Shown in pieces: positions 17,905-26,381 of a DNA stretch of 37,804 nucleotides. The position numbers and the translations under genes are program-made. Below the pieces are notes generated by a model. The model did no database searches. It was not told the DNA's origin and saw only the letters and a list, made by a program, of their open reading frames with translations. Source of the stretch: Synergistaceae bacterium (lineage in GTDB: Bacteria; Synergistota; Synergistia; Synergistales; Synergistaceae); the NCBI GenBank assembly GCA_031269915.1, contig JAISYN010000044.1, positions 1 through 37,804 on the forward strand. Reading direction: 5' to 3'. The number at the start of each line of letters is the position of its first letter. Within the stretch, counting starts at the first letter, position 1.

Positions 17905-19834
17905 CTCCTCTTGGCCTGTCGTCGATCGTTACAGTGTCCGGCAGCTCGCGCACAAACCGCGAAAATCGCGACATCATCTCCTTGCCGAAGAGCCTCCGCC
18001 TTATGGCCCCGGACATGAAAAGCCTCTCTCGCGCTCTCGTCATTCCGACATAACAGAGCCTTCGTTCCTCTTCAATGGAGTTGCCCGCATTCAGCGCTTT
18101 GGCGGACGGGAATATATCCTCCTCCATTCCCGCTATGAAAACGACGGGAAATTCAAGTCCCTTCGCGGCATGCAACGTCAGCAGGTTCACATGGGAACCG
18201 TAACCGTCGAAAGCATCCTGATCGGTATAAATAGCCACCTCGGACAAAGTTTCGGCGATACTGCCGGACGGCGCTATCGAAGCGATTTCCTGTACGTTCT
18301 CGATGCGATCTTCCCAATCGTCGGGAAACGCTTCCCTCAGATACAAGTCGTACCCGCAATTATATAATATATAATTTACCGCGCCCGCAAGGCTGTCTTC
18401 ACCGATTATACCGGACATCATACCGGAGAGTTCCGATACCCCGGACGAGGCGCGTCCTTTCAGCGGAGGATTTTTCCCCAATTCGCTCCACGCGTGCGGC
18501 GAATCTCCAACTTCCCGAAGGCGCGCCGCCAAATCGGCTACGGCCTTTTTCCCCAATCCCCTGGCAGGTATGTTCGCTACGCGTTCGAGCGAAGTTTCAT
18601 CCCTCGGGTTGACGGCGAGGCGCATCATCGCCAGCACGTCTTTTATCTCTTTGCGCTCGTAGAACGACGTGCCCCGGACTATCCTGTAAGGTATGCCCCG
18701 TTCCAGCAGAGACTGTTCGTAACCTCGCGACAGCGCGTTCATTCTGTAGAGTATGCAGATATCTTTGTAGTCGTAGCTTTTCGCGCCGGAACCCGAGACT
18801 AACCGCTCTATTTCGTCCGCGATAAATTCGGATTCGCCGATGTCGTTTTTGAATCTCGCCACCTTGACCGGCGCGCCGTCGCCCGAGGAGGTCCAGAGGT
18901 TTTTTTCGCGCCTCCCGGAGTTGTTCCTTATGACGTAATTGGCGGCGGTGAGTATGCTTCCGGTCGATCTGTAGTTCTGTTCGAGGATGAAAACGCGCGC
19001 GCCCGCGAAATCGCTCTCGAAATTCATTATCAGATTTATATCGGCGCCGCGCCAGCCATATATCGACTGATCGGGGTCGCCGACGGCCATGACTCGCCCC
19101 GAATGCCCTGAGAGTAATTTCAGCAGACGGTACTGCGGCGTGTTCACGTCCTGATACTCGTCGACCAAAATCCACTCCAGCCGGTTTTGCGTATCTTTCA
19201 ATATCGTTTCGCGGGTCGTCAGTATATGCAGAGGCAGGATCATCAGATCGTCGAAATCTATAGCTCCCTGAGATTTCAGGTTATCCCGGTATTTCCTGTA
19301 GACCCGCAGCGGTTCACCGTCCAGGTCAGGTTCGAGCGTGAGCGGATCGCAGCCGGCGTACGCCGCCGATATATCTTCCAGCAGCTCAACGTGAGTTTTG
19401 ATGTCCCCCCCGATTTCCCTGACGGTTTTTTTTGCCAAATTCCGGCAGTCCCCCCTATCGAACACAACAAAGTTCGGCGGAAAACCGAGGGCTTTCATCG
19501 ACTCCCTATTGTATTGAAGAAAACGCAATCCCCACGAGTGGAACGTCGAGACCGACATGCCGTGAAGATCGTCCCCCGCCATCCCCTTGACACGATCGAG
19601 CATTTCGCGGGCCGCCTTGTTGGTGAATGTCACGGCCAATATCTTCCACGGCGGCACATGCAGTTTCTCTACAAGATACGCTATTTTGGCCGCGAGCACT
19701 CTCGTCTTGCCACTGCCCGCTCCCGCCAGCACCAACTGATGGCCGTCACACCATCTGACGGCTTCCTCCTGAGCAGAGTTTAACTCGTAAGATCGCACGT
19801 TTTTTATTTTGCCGCCGGAACCTGTTCGAGTCAA
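17855..19834 (-). CDS. UvrD/PcrA-type superfamily 1 DNA helicase
   Basis: LVLAGAGSGKTRVLAAKIAYL, WILVDEYQDVNTPQY, AVGDPDQSIYGWRGADI, EQNYRST, LLTLHAAKGLEFPVVFIAGMEEDIFP, ERRLCYVGMTRARERL. Confidence 0.96.
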   Translation of the reverse strand: MTRTGSGGKIKNVRSYELNSAQEEAVRWCDGHQLVLAGAGSGKTRVLAAKIAYLVEKLHVPPWKILAVTFTNKAAREMLDRVKGMAGDDLHGMSVSTFHSWGLRFLQYNRESMKALGFPPNFVVFDRGDCRNLAKKTVREIGGDIKTHVELLEDISAAYAGCDPLTLEPDLDGEPLRVYRKYRDNLKSQGAIDFDDLMILPLHILTTRETILKDTQNRLEWILVDEYQDVNTPQYRLLKLLSGHSGRVMAVGDPDQSIYGWRGADINLIMNFESDFAGARVFILEQNYRSTGSILTAANYVIRNNSGRREKNLWTSSGDGAPVKVARFKNDIGESEFIADEIERLVSGSGAKSYDYKDICILYRMNALSRGYEQSLLERGIPYRIVRGTSFYERKEIKDVLAMMRLAVNPRDETSLERVANIPARGLGKKAVADLAARLREVGDSPHAWSELGKNPPLKGRASSGVSELSGMMSGIIGEDSLAGAVNYILYNCGYDLYLREAFPDDWEDRIENVQEIASIAPSGSIAETLSEVAIYTDQDAFDGYGSHVNLLTLHAAKGLEFPVVFIAGMEEDIFPSAKALNAGNSIEEERRLCYVGMTRARERLFMSGAIRRRLFGKEMMSRFSRFVRELPDTVTIDDRPRGGDYDVFRGGNRRNWRW

Positions 19835-20385
19835 TCTTGCGGTTCCAGCAGACCGTAACCGCCGTCGTTGCGTCTGTACACCACGTTGAAATTGCCGCTG
19901 TCCCCATTGCGGAACAGGAAAAAACTGTGCCCCAGCAGATCCATCTGCCTGGTCGCCTCCGCGGGAAGCATCGTCGCCACCGGAAAACGTTTCACCTTCA
20001 CTATGTCCGTCGGACTCACGTCGTCGTTGTCCCTCTTGTCGCCGAAGATGTCGGACGGCAGGTCGAACGATATATCGATATCCCTGGTTTTCATATGCGT
20101 GCGATCTTTGAGATAATCCTTATGACGTTTCACCTGACGCTCTATATTTTTCAGCGCTTTGTCGAACGCCTTGCGCATGTCGGGCGAGTGATCCTCGCCC
20201 CGCATCACGAGACCGTTCGCCGAAGCCGTTATCTCGACGATATTCATGCCGCGTTTGAAGCTCAATACCACCTGTACATCCGAAATCTTATTGAAGAACT
20301 TCTCGATCTTGGACAGTTTTTCCTCCATGAAATCTTTCTGAGCGTCCGTTGTCTCAACGTTGCGGGTGAAGAAACGAACATCCAT
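19831..20385 (-). CDS. hpf: Long-form ribosome hibernation promoting factor
   Basis: N-terminal S30AE domain (MDVRFFTRNVETTDAQKDFMEEKLSKIEKFF) and C-terminal domain (VKVKRFPVATMLPAEATRQMDLLGHSFFLFRNGDSGNFNVVYRRNDGGYGLLEP). Confidence 0.94.
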   Translation of the reverse strand: MDVRFFTRNVETTDAQKDFMEEKLSKIEKFFNKISDVQVVLSFKRGMNIVEITASANGLVMRGEDHSPDMRKAFDKALKNIERQVKRHKDYLKDRTHMKTRDIDISFDLPSDIFGDKRDNDDVSPTDIVKVKRFPVATMLPAEATRQMDLLGHSFFLFRNGDSGNFNVVYRRNDGGYGLLEPQD

Positions 20386-20551
20386 GGCTATCCCTCCATT
20401 TTTTAGGCGCTCTGCCGCGATACCGCCTGTTTATACCGACTGATTTTAACATTTAGCGCGCGCTCCCGCAATGATGTGCCATTCGCAATTCTGATATCTT
20501 ACAGGCGCTCCCGTATATGGCGCCATTATATACAGGAAATTGTTGATATGG

Positions 20552-20572
20552 TAGACTAAGTTCACGAGTCTA
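20552..20572. repeat. Inverted repeat, candidate operator upstream of the toxin-antitoxin pair
   Basis: TAGACT-N9-AGTCTA, 20 nt upstream of the antitoxin ATG. Confidence 0.4.
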
Positions 20573-20592
20573 GTTTATAGGGGGAATACGCT

Positions 20593-20835
20593 ATGCGCCA
20601 GGTCAACATACACGAGGCAAAAACACATCTTTCCGCTCTGATAGATAGCGCGGTGAAGGGAACGCCATTTATTATCGCCAAATCCGGTAAACCGATGGTG
20701 ACTGTTTTATCTTGCGCGGACGCGCAAAAACCGAAAAAGCGAATCGGCTTTTTAAAGGGCAAAATAACAGTCCCGGATGATTTTGACCGGATGGGCGGAT
20801 CGGAAATTGCCTTGTCTTTTCAGGACATGGAATGA
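20593..20835 (+). CDS. Phd/YefM family antitoxin
   Basis: MRQVNIHEAKTHLSALIDSAVKGTPFIIAKSGKPMVTVL; SD GGGGGA-like; overlaps the toxin gene (ATGA). Confidence 0.9.
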   Translation: MRQVNIHEAKTHLSALIDSAVKGTPFIIAKSGKPMVTVLSCADAQKPKKRIGFLKGKITVPDDFDRMGGSEIALSFQDME

Positions 20836-21218
20836 AGCTGCTAATCGACACGCATCTGCTATTATGGGCGGCAGCCGGTGAATTGCCAGCGGAGGCGGAA
20901 TGGTATATCGCCGACGAATGCAACCTGCTTTTGTTCAGTTCGGCGAGCATATGGGAGGTTGTCATCAAATGTGAACTCAAGCGATCAGATTTCAGCGCGG
21001 ACCCGTATGCTCTCTACAATGGCCTTCTTGAAAACGGCTATGAAGAGCTTCACGTTACCGCAAAACATTCTTTGTCCGTTCATTCTCTTCCGCCGATCCA
21101 CAGAGACCCGTTCGACAGGATATTGGTGGCACAAGCCATCTCGGAGGGAATTTCTCTGCTTACGTCGGATCATATTGCCGCGCAATACCCAGGCCCTGTT
21201 ATTTACGTAAAAAACTAG
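20832..21218 (+). CDS. vapC: PIN-domain toxin (VapC family)
   Basis: MKLLIDTHLLLWAAAGE, SSASIWEVVIKCE, HRDPFDRILVAQAISEGISLLTSD. Confidence 0.92.
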   Translation: MKLLIDTHLLLWAAAGELPAEAEWYIADECNLLLFSSASIWEVVIKCELKRSDFSADPYALYNGLLENGYEELHVTAKHSLSVHSLPPIHRDPFDRILVAQAISEGISLLTSDHIAAQYPGPVIYVKN

Positions 21219-21245
21219 ACAGGTCGCAAGTTGTACAGAGCTTTG

Positions 21246-21329
21246 ATACGGCGGAGGATATCTTTTCGACAACGCGCGCTGACAGCGTGACTGATTTTCA
21301 AGCGCGCAAACCGCGTTGTGCCGCCGTAT
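21246..21329. repeat. Interrupted nested palindrome downstream of vapC
   Basis: ATACGGCGG (21246-21254) pairs with CCGCCGTAT (21321-21329); ACAACGCG (21269-21276) pairs with CGCGTTGT (21312-21319). Confidence 0.7.
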
Positions 21330-21330
21330 G

Positions 21331-21359
21331 TTGCCGGAGATTTGAAACTCGTCTATAAT
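21331..21359 (+). promoter_or_regulatory. Candidate promoter for the aminotransferase
   Basis: TTGCCG (21331-21336), 17-nt spacer, TATAAT (21354-21359). Confidence 0.55.
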
Positions 21360-21392
21360 ACGGCGCGTCGGTTTCAACAATTGATCGGGGAG

Positions 21393-22571
21393 ATGTTGCA
21401 ATTGGAACTTAAATTTTCGAAGCGGTCCCAAAAAATAAAACCGTCCGCGACGCTTGCCGTGGCGGCTCTCGCCAGGGACCTGAAAGCGTCGGGGCGTCCC
21501 GTTCTGTCGTTCTCGGCGGGCGAACCCGACTTTCCCTCGCCCAAGCCCGCCCTTGACGCGGCGAGAGAAGCCATGGACAGGAGCGAGACTCACTACACGG
21601 CGAACTCGGGCATTCCCGAGCTGAAACGCGCCGTGGCGGGATACTATAAAAAGCGTTTCGGCCTGGAATATTCTCCGAGGGAAATAATCATTTCAGGAGG
21701 CGCCAAGCAGATTCTTTACGAAGCGCTTCAAACGCTGGCCGATCCCGCTGATGAGGTGTTGCTCCCGGCTCCGGGATGGGTGAGCTACATTGAGCAGGTG
21801 CAAATGGCGGAGGGCGGCGTGAGCTTGATTGAAACGTCCGACACCGGCTTCGCGCCCGTCAGGGATAGAGTGGAGAGCGCGCTCTCCGACAAGACCGCGG
21901 GCATGATAATCAACACGCCGAACAACCCCACCGGAGCGGTGTACGGCGAGGATACCCTCAAAATGCTCGCGGACGTCGCGCGCGAACACGATCTCTGGAT
22001 AATCTTCGACGAAATTTACGAGCGTCTGGTCTACGGAAACGCCGCTCATAAAAACATACTTCAGATAGCGCCCGACATCCGCGACAGGGTACTGACGGTG
22101 AACGGAGTAAGCAAGGCCTACAGTATGACGGGATGGCGCATAGGCTACGCGCTCGGCCCGAAGGAAATCATATCGAAAATGGACGATATCCAGAGTCACC
22201 TCACCAGCAATCCGTCGTCCATATCGCAGTGGGCTTCTGTCGGCGCGATAGAACAGGCTGAGAGCGACATTGAGCTGCACAGAACCGAATTCGAACGCCG
22301 CAGGGATATCCTGTGCGGCTCGCTGTCCGGCGTGGGCGGAATACGCCTCACGCGCCCGGACGGGGCGTTTTACCTCTTTTTCGATGTGAGAGGGTCCAAA
22401 ATCCCCGACGATATGGAATTCTGCCGCCGCATACTCGAGGAAAAATATGTAGCGCTCGTTCCTGGGACGTCGTTCATGGCGCCCGGATTCATCCGCATGT
22501 CCTACGCGTGCTCGGAGCGGGAACTGCTGGAGGGCGCCTCGCGCATCAAAGAATTTATGCAATCCATCTGA
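21393..22571 (+). CDS. Class I/II PLP-dependent aminotransferase (aspartate aminotransferase-like)
   Basis: SFSAGEPDFPSPKPALDAA, NTPNNPTGAVYGEDTL, FDEIYERLVYG, GVSKAYSMTGWRIGY (PLP lysine). ORF-track start 21318 lies upstream of the likely promoter; ATG 21393 or TTG 21396/21402 more likely. Confidence 0.93.
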   Translation: MLQLELKFSKRSQKIKPSATLAVAALARDLKASGRPVLSFSAGEPDFPSPKPALDAAREAMDRSETHYTANSGIPELKRAVAGYYKKRFGLEYSPREIIISGGAKQILYEALQTLADPADEVLLPAPGWVSYIEQVQMAEGGVSLIETSDTGFAPVRDRVESALSDKTAGMIINTPNNPTGAVYGEDTLKMLADVAREHDLWIIFDEIYERLVYGNAAHKNILQIAPDIRDRVLTVNGVSKAYSMTGWRIGYALGPKEIISKMDDIQSHLTSNPSSISQWASVGAIEQAESDIELHRTEFERRRDILCGSLSGVGGIRLTRPDGAFYLFFDVRGSKIPDDMEFCRRILEEKYVALVPGTSFMAPGFIRMSYACSERELLEGASRIKEFMQSI

Positions 22572-22610
22572 ATCTCAATAAAAAAGTCGGCTATCTGGGA
22601 GGAGTTACCG

Positions 22611-23264
22611 ATGAATAAATTGACAGATCCACTGAAACAGGCCACCGAAGCGCTGGGCAAAAAGATTTGCGCGGCGCTCCTGTCCAACGGTTACAAGAGC
22701 GCTGTATACGTCCGCACCGCCGAAGAAGCCCGCGAGACGGCCTCAGACATGATCCCGGACGGAGTTTCGGTCGGCATACCGGGCACCGTCACGGTGAGGC
22801 AAATCGGCCTTATTGAGAAACTCGAAGCGAAAAATTGCCGGGTCATCCATCACTGGGACCCAGCGCTCACGCGCGAAACGCGCTCACCGCGTCTAGCCGC
22901 CGAAAACTCGTCCGACTGGTTCGTCACTAGCAGTAACGCCGTCACATTCGACGGCAGGATGGTGAACATCGACGGAACCGGCAACAGGGTTGCCGGCATG
23001 GCGTGGGGAACGGGCAAAATTTTGTTCGTCATCGGGATGAACAAGGCATCCCGCGACCTCGAAAGCGCCCTGAAAAGAGTCCGCGACATCGCCACTCCCC
23101 CGAACACCGTCAGGGTCGGAATGACCACGCCATGCGTAACGCTGGGATGCTGCGTCGACTGCAACGCGCCGGAGAGGTCGTGCCGTGCGGTGCTGATACT
23201 GGAGAGAGTCCCGTTCGGCAGGGAATCTCACGTCATTTTGGTGGGAGAATCACTGGGATATTGA
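22611..23264 (+). CDS. LUD-domain (LutC/YkgG, DUF162-type) protein
   Basis: GVSVGIPGTVTVRQIGLIEKLE, TSSNAVTFDGRMVNIDGTGNRVAGMAWG, TPCVTLGCCVDCNAPERSCRAVLIL. Confidence 0.88.
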   Translation: MNKLTDPLKQATEALGKKICAALLSNGYKSAVYVRTAEEARETASDMIPDGVSVGIPGTVTVRQIGLIEKLEAKNCRVIHHWDPALTRETRSPRLAAENSSDWFVTSSNAVTFDGRMVNIDGTGNRVAGMAWGTGKILFVIGMNKASRDLESALKRVRDIATPPNTVRVGMTTPCVTLGCCVDCNAPERSCRAVLILERVPFGRESHVILVGESLGY

Positions 23265-23268
23265 CTGC

Positions 23269-23316
23269 CAGATCGTCCCGCGGTTTCGGACGCGGGTCCG
23301 TCTCGAAAAAACAGAT
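23269..23316. repeat. 48-nt hairpin repeat, copy 1
   Basis: CAGATCGTCCCGCGGTTTCGGACGCGGGTCCGTCTCGAAAAAACAGAT; 39 of 48 positions match 29208-29255 by manual alignment. Confidence 0.6.
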
Positions 23317-23474
23317 ACGCAAAATATTTTTTTATGAGAAGACCAAAAACACATAACCCGTTCGCCCAAGGCATTTAAATACAGAACGTCTTCCGTTGTA
23401 TTCTATGCCTTCAAATAATACAATTAAATAAATTTTCATAACATTCAATCAGGAATCATTAATAGGAGGCTCAC

Positions 23475-24617
23475 GTGATGGGAAAAGCGTTGGTAGTAGG
23501 CTGTGGGTTAGTCGGCAAGACAATAGCGCTTGACTTGATGGACGAGTTTGACGTTACGGTAATGGATCCCAATGAGGAGGCGCTGGATTCGCTGAAAGAA
23601 GGCAAAATTACAAAGCTGAGGCAATCGGCGGTCGACGCCAATGCGCTTGCTGGCGCCGCAAAAGACGCGGACGTCGTTTGCGGCGTGATCCCAAGCCAGC
23701 TCGAAGGCGATGTCCAAAAACAGATAATTGAAATGGGCAAAAATTATGTCAGCCCCTCTGGCTTCCTGCACAGCAAAGGCCTTGACGAGCTGGCGAAAAA
23801 GCATAACTGTACCTGCGTATTTGACATGGGGATCGCTCCCGGCATGTCAAATTACCTCGTCGCAAAAGGCGGCGCGATGCTCGATGAACTGGATTTCGGC
23901 TGCATTTACGTCGGCGGTATCCCGGACAAACTCGATCCTCCCTTCAATTACAGGACGGTATTCTGTCTGGAAGACACTATGAACGAATATGTATTCCCCG
24001 CCAGGTATGTTGAAGGCAATAAAGTAAAAGAAGTGCCGGCGCTGAGCGGGCTTGAGGAAGTTGACATTCCGGGCCTTGGAAAGCTGGAAGCGTTTTTCAC
24101 GGACGGGCTCCGTTCTGCGGCGGACAACGTTAAAGGCAAGTTCGTAGCCGAAAAGACGATGCGCTGGCCTGGCTACGTCGATAAGATCAACACGCTGAAA
24201 GCCGCGGGGTGTTTTGGCAAAACGCCAGTCACTGTAAATGGCAAAGAAGTTGTCCCAATCGACGTCACGACAGAAGTGCTGCGCCCTCTGTGGAAACTGC
24301 GCCCTGAAAAAGGAGACAGGGACCTTACGGTCATGCGGGTCATTGCAAAGGGGCCGAAGGGGGATAAGTATGTCACGTACATGTGGGATTTGGTAGATAA
24401 ATTCGACGAAAAGCAGATGCTGCACTCAATGGCCAGGACAACGGGATATCCTTGCTCCGCGACCGCCAAGGCCATCGCGAAAGGCATTATTACGGAAAAG
24501 GGGTTCCTTGCGCCCGAAGCGCTGGTTCGCAATGATAAATTCCATGAATACCTCATGTCCGAATTGGCAAAACGCAACGTCGTTTTCAAGACAAGCCAGC
24601 TCATACAGGAAAAATAA
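23475..24617 (+). CDS. Saccharopine dehydrogenase-like NAD(P)-dependent oxidoreductase
   Basis: KALVVGCGLVGKTIALDL (Rossmann), FDMGIAPGMSNYLVAKG, KTMRWPGYVDKINTLKAAG. SD AGGAGG; ATG at 23475 or 23478. Confidence 0.85.
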   Translation: MMGKALVVGCGLVGKTIALDLMDEFDVTVMDPNEEALDSLKEGKITKLRQSAVDANALAGAAKDADVVCGVIPSQLEGDVQKQIIEMGKNYVSPSGFLHSKGLDELAKKHNCTCVFDMGIAPGMSNYLVAKGGAMLDELDFGCIYVGGIPDKLDPPFNYRTVFCLEDTMNEYVFPARYVEGNKVKEVPALSGLEEVDIPGLGKLEAFFTDGLRSAADNVKGKFVAEKTMRWPGYVDKINTLKAAGCFGKTPVTVNGKEVVPIDVTTEVLRPLWKLRPEKGDRDLTVMRVIAKGPKGDKYVTYMWDLVDKFDEKQMLHSMARTTGYPCSATAKAIAKGIITEKGFLAPEALVRNDKFHEYLMSELAKRNVVFKTSQLIQEK

Positions 24618-24661
24618 CAGGAGCTGTGGAAAAACAAGTTTTACGTGAAGGATAAATTTCG

Positions 24662-24706
24662 AAAGCTCCTGAGCGCGAATCTGAGAAAATCTCAGGAGCT
24701 TTTTTC
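24662..24706 (+). terminator. Intrinsic terminator
   Basis: AAAGCTCCTGAG / CTCAGGAGCTTT 12-bp stem, 17-nt loop, followed by TTTT. Confidence 0.8.
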
Positions 24707-24866
24707 TTTCAGATTTTGGAGTTAACCCACAAAAAAGCAACAATCGTAACACATATCGAAACATATGCGGAAATGAGCAAGGAATATAGATATCGGTGAT
24801 TAAAACATGTTTTAGCGCGCAGACCCTGCTTATTTTTACTAACTTAAAAATGTGGAGGTGCGGTTT

Positions 24867-26288
24867 ATGATTGCTGAGATATTGGATTACATCGTTGGCA
24901 TTTTATGGGGGCCTACTCTCCTGATAGGCCTAGTTGGGACAGGACTTTATTTCACCATAATCACTGGCTTTTGGCAATTAAGGAATTTGAAACGCGCCTT
25001 CCTTTTTTGCTTGTCCCCGAAAAAAAAGAGCGACGGGAAACAATCGGAGACCACCGTATCTCCTTATCAGGCCGCGGCCGTCGCAATCGGCAGTTCTATC
25101 GGCTCAGGCAATATCGGGGGCGTTGCCGGCGCAATCGCCTTAGGCGGTCCCGGCGCTTTGTTTTGGATGTGGATCACCGCGCTAGTCGGTATGATGACAA
25201 AAATGGTGGAAGTAACGCTTGCCGTCTATTACAGAAAAAAGGAACCGGACGGGAAAAACACAGGCGGGCCTCTTTTTTATATTGAAAAAGGCATTGGGAA
25301 AAAATTCAAATACTGGAAGCCCATAGCGGTTCTGTTTGGCCTTGGACTGTGCATGCAATTAGTCCTGTCGCCGGAGAATTTTTCCGTCGGCGAATCGCTC
25401 CAGGAGCTTACAGGGGTTCGCGCGCTCTATGCCTCGATCGTTTTTGGGATATTGTGTTTCATTGTCGTTTGCGGAGGACTCAAGCGCGTGATTAACTTCG
25501 CGACGTTAATGATGCCGATCATGTCGCTCCTGTACATCATTTTCGGAGCTTATGTGATCCTTCTCAACGTCAGCGAACTGCCAGCGGCATTCGCTCTAAT
25601 CGTCAAGTCAGCTTTTCAGCCTACCGCCGCGGTAGGGGGATTTGCGGGCGCTTCGTTCATGCTAGCGGCCCGAAGCGGCATATCCAGGGGGCTCTTCAGC
25701 AACGAGGCCGGATGGGGCACGAGCCCGATGGTACACGCCACCGCCGATAACAAGCACCCGATCGAACAAGGCATGTGGGGCATAATGGAAGTATTCATCG
25801 ATACGATAGTCGTCTGCTCGATAACTGGGCTTGTCATTATAGTGACGGGCGAATGGTCGTCGGGCGCGGCTGGCGTAACGCTGACAATGAGGGCGTTTTC
25901 ACGCGGTTTGGGGAAGTTCGCGGCCATCTTTGTCGCGGTCAGCGTGTTCCTTTTCTGCTGGACTACGGTAACCGGATGGTTCAGTTATTTCCACTCTGTC
26001 TTTGAATTCGCGTTCGCAGACAATCCGCGCCTGAAAAAAGCGTCGATCGTTTTTTTAAAGTTCTCAGCCCCTGGTTTTGGATTGCTCATGACGTTCCTGA
26101 TCGATGTTTTTAATGTCGATACGGCATATGCGTGGCTGATAGTCGATATATCCTCGGCAATTCCGACCTACGTCAATTTGATTGTATTGATCTGCCTGAC
26201 GAAGGTATTCCTAAGGATTCTGAAGGACTACGAGGGGCCTAAAAAATTGTACGGATTGGCGGAATACGATAAAGTGAAAATGGATTAG
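24867..26288 (+). CDS. Sodium:alanine/glycine symporter (AGCS family)
   Basis: IGSSIGSGNIGGVAGAIALGGPGALFWMWITALVGMMTKMVEVTLAV; SRGLFSNEAGWGTSPMVHATA. Start moved to ATG 24867 after GGAGGTG. Confidence 0.94.
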   Translation: MIAEILDYIVGILWGPTLLIGLVGTGLYFTIITGFWQLRNLKRAFLFCLSPKKKSDGKQSETTVSPYQAAAVAIGSSIGSGNIGGVAGAIALGGPGALFWMWITALVGMMTKMVEVTLAVYYRKKEPDGKNTGGPLFYIEKGIGKKFKYWKPIAVLFGLGLCMQLVLSPENFSVGESLQELTGVRALYASIVFGILCFIVVCGGLKRVINFATLMMPIMSLLYIIFGAYVILLNVSELPAAFALIVKSAFQPTAAVGGFAGASFMLAARSGISRGLFSNEAGWGTSPMVHATADNKHPIEQGMWGIMEVFIDTIVVCSITGLVIIVTGEWSSGAAGVTLTMRAFSRGLGKFAAIFVAVSVFLFCWTTVTGWFSYFHSVFEFAFADNPRLKKASIVFLKFSAPGFGLLMTFLIDVFNVDTAYAWLIVDISSAIPTYVNLIVLICLTKVFLRILKDYEGPKKLYGLAEYDKVKMD

Positions 26289-26314
26289 CGGCATAAACGA
26301 AAAGAGCGCGTTAG

Positions 26315-26349
26315 CGGGCAGGAGTCTATGAACGTAAGACTCCTGCCCG
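26315..26349. repeat. Perfect 13-bp hairpin between symporter and second dehydrogenase
   Basis: CGGGCAGGAGTCT - ATGAACGTA - AGACTCCTGCCCG; no U tract follows. Confidence 0.7.
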
Positions 26350-26381
26350 TTCGGGCGTAATATGATGGGAGGAGATAAGTA

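Noticed and set aside
18597-19175. 192-aa minus-strand ORF and plus-strand ORF 19187-19783
   Set aside because: Shadow ORFs inside the UvrD/PcrA gene with low-complexity Arg-rich translation
21693-22562. 289-aa minus-strand ORF
   Set aside because: Antisense to the aminotransferase; Arg/His-rich composition typical of spurious ORFs in GC-rich genes
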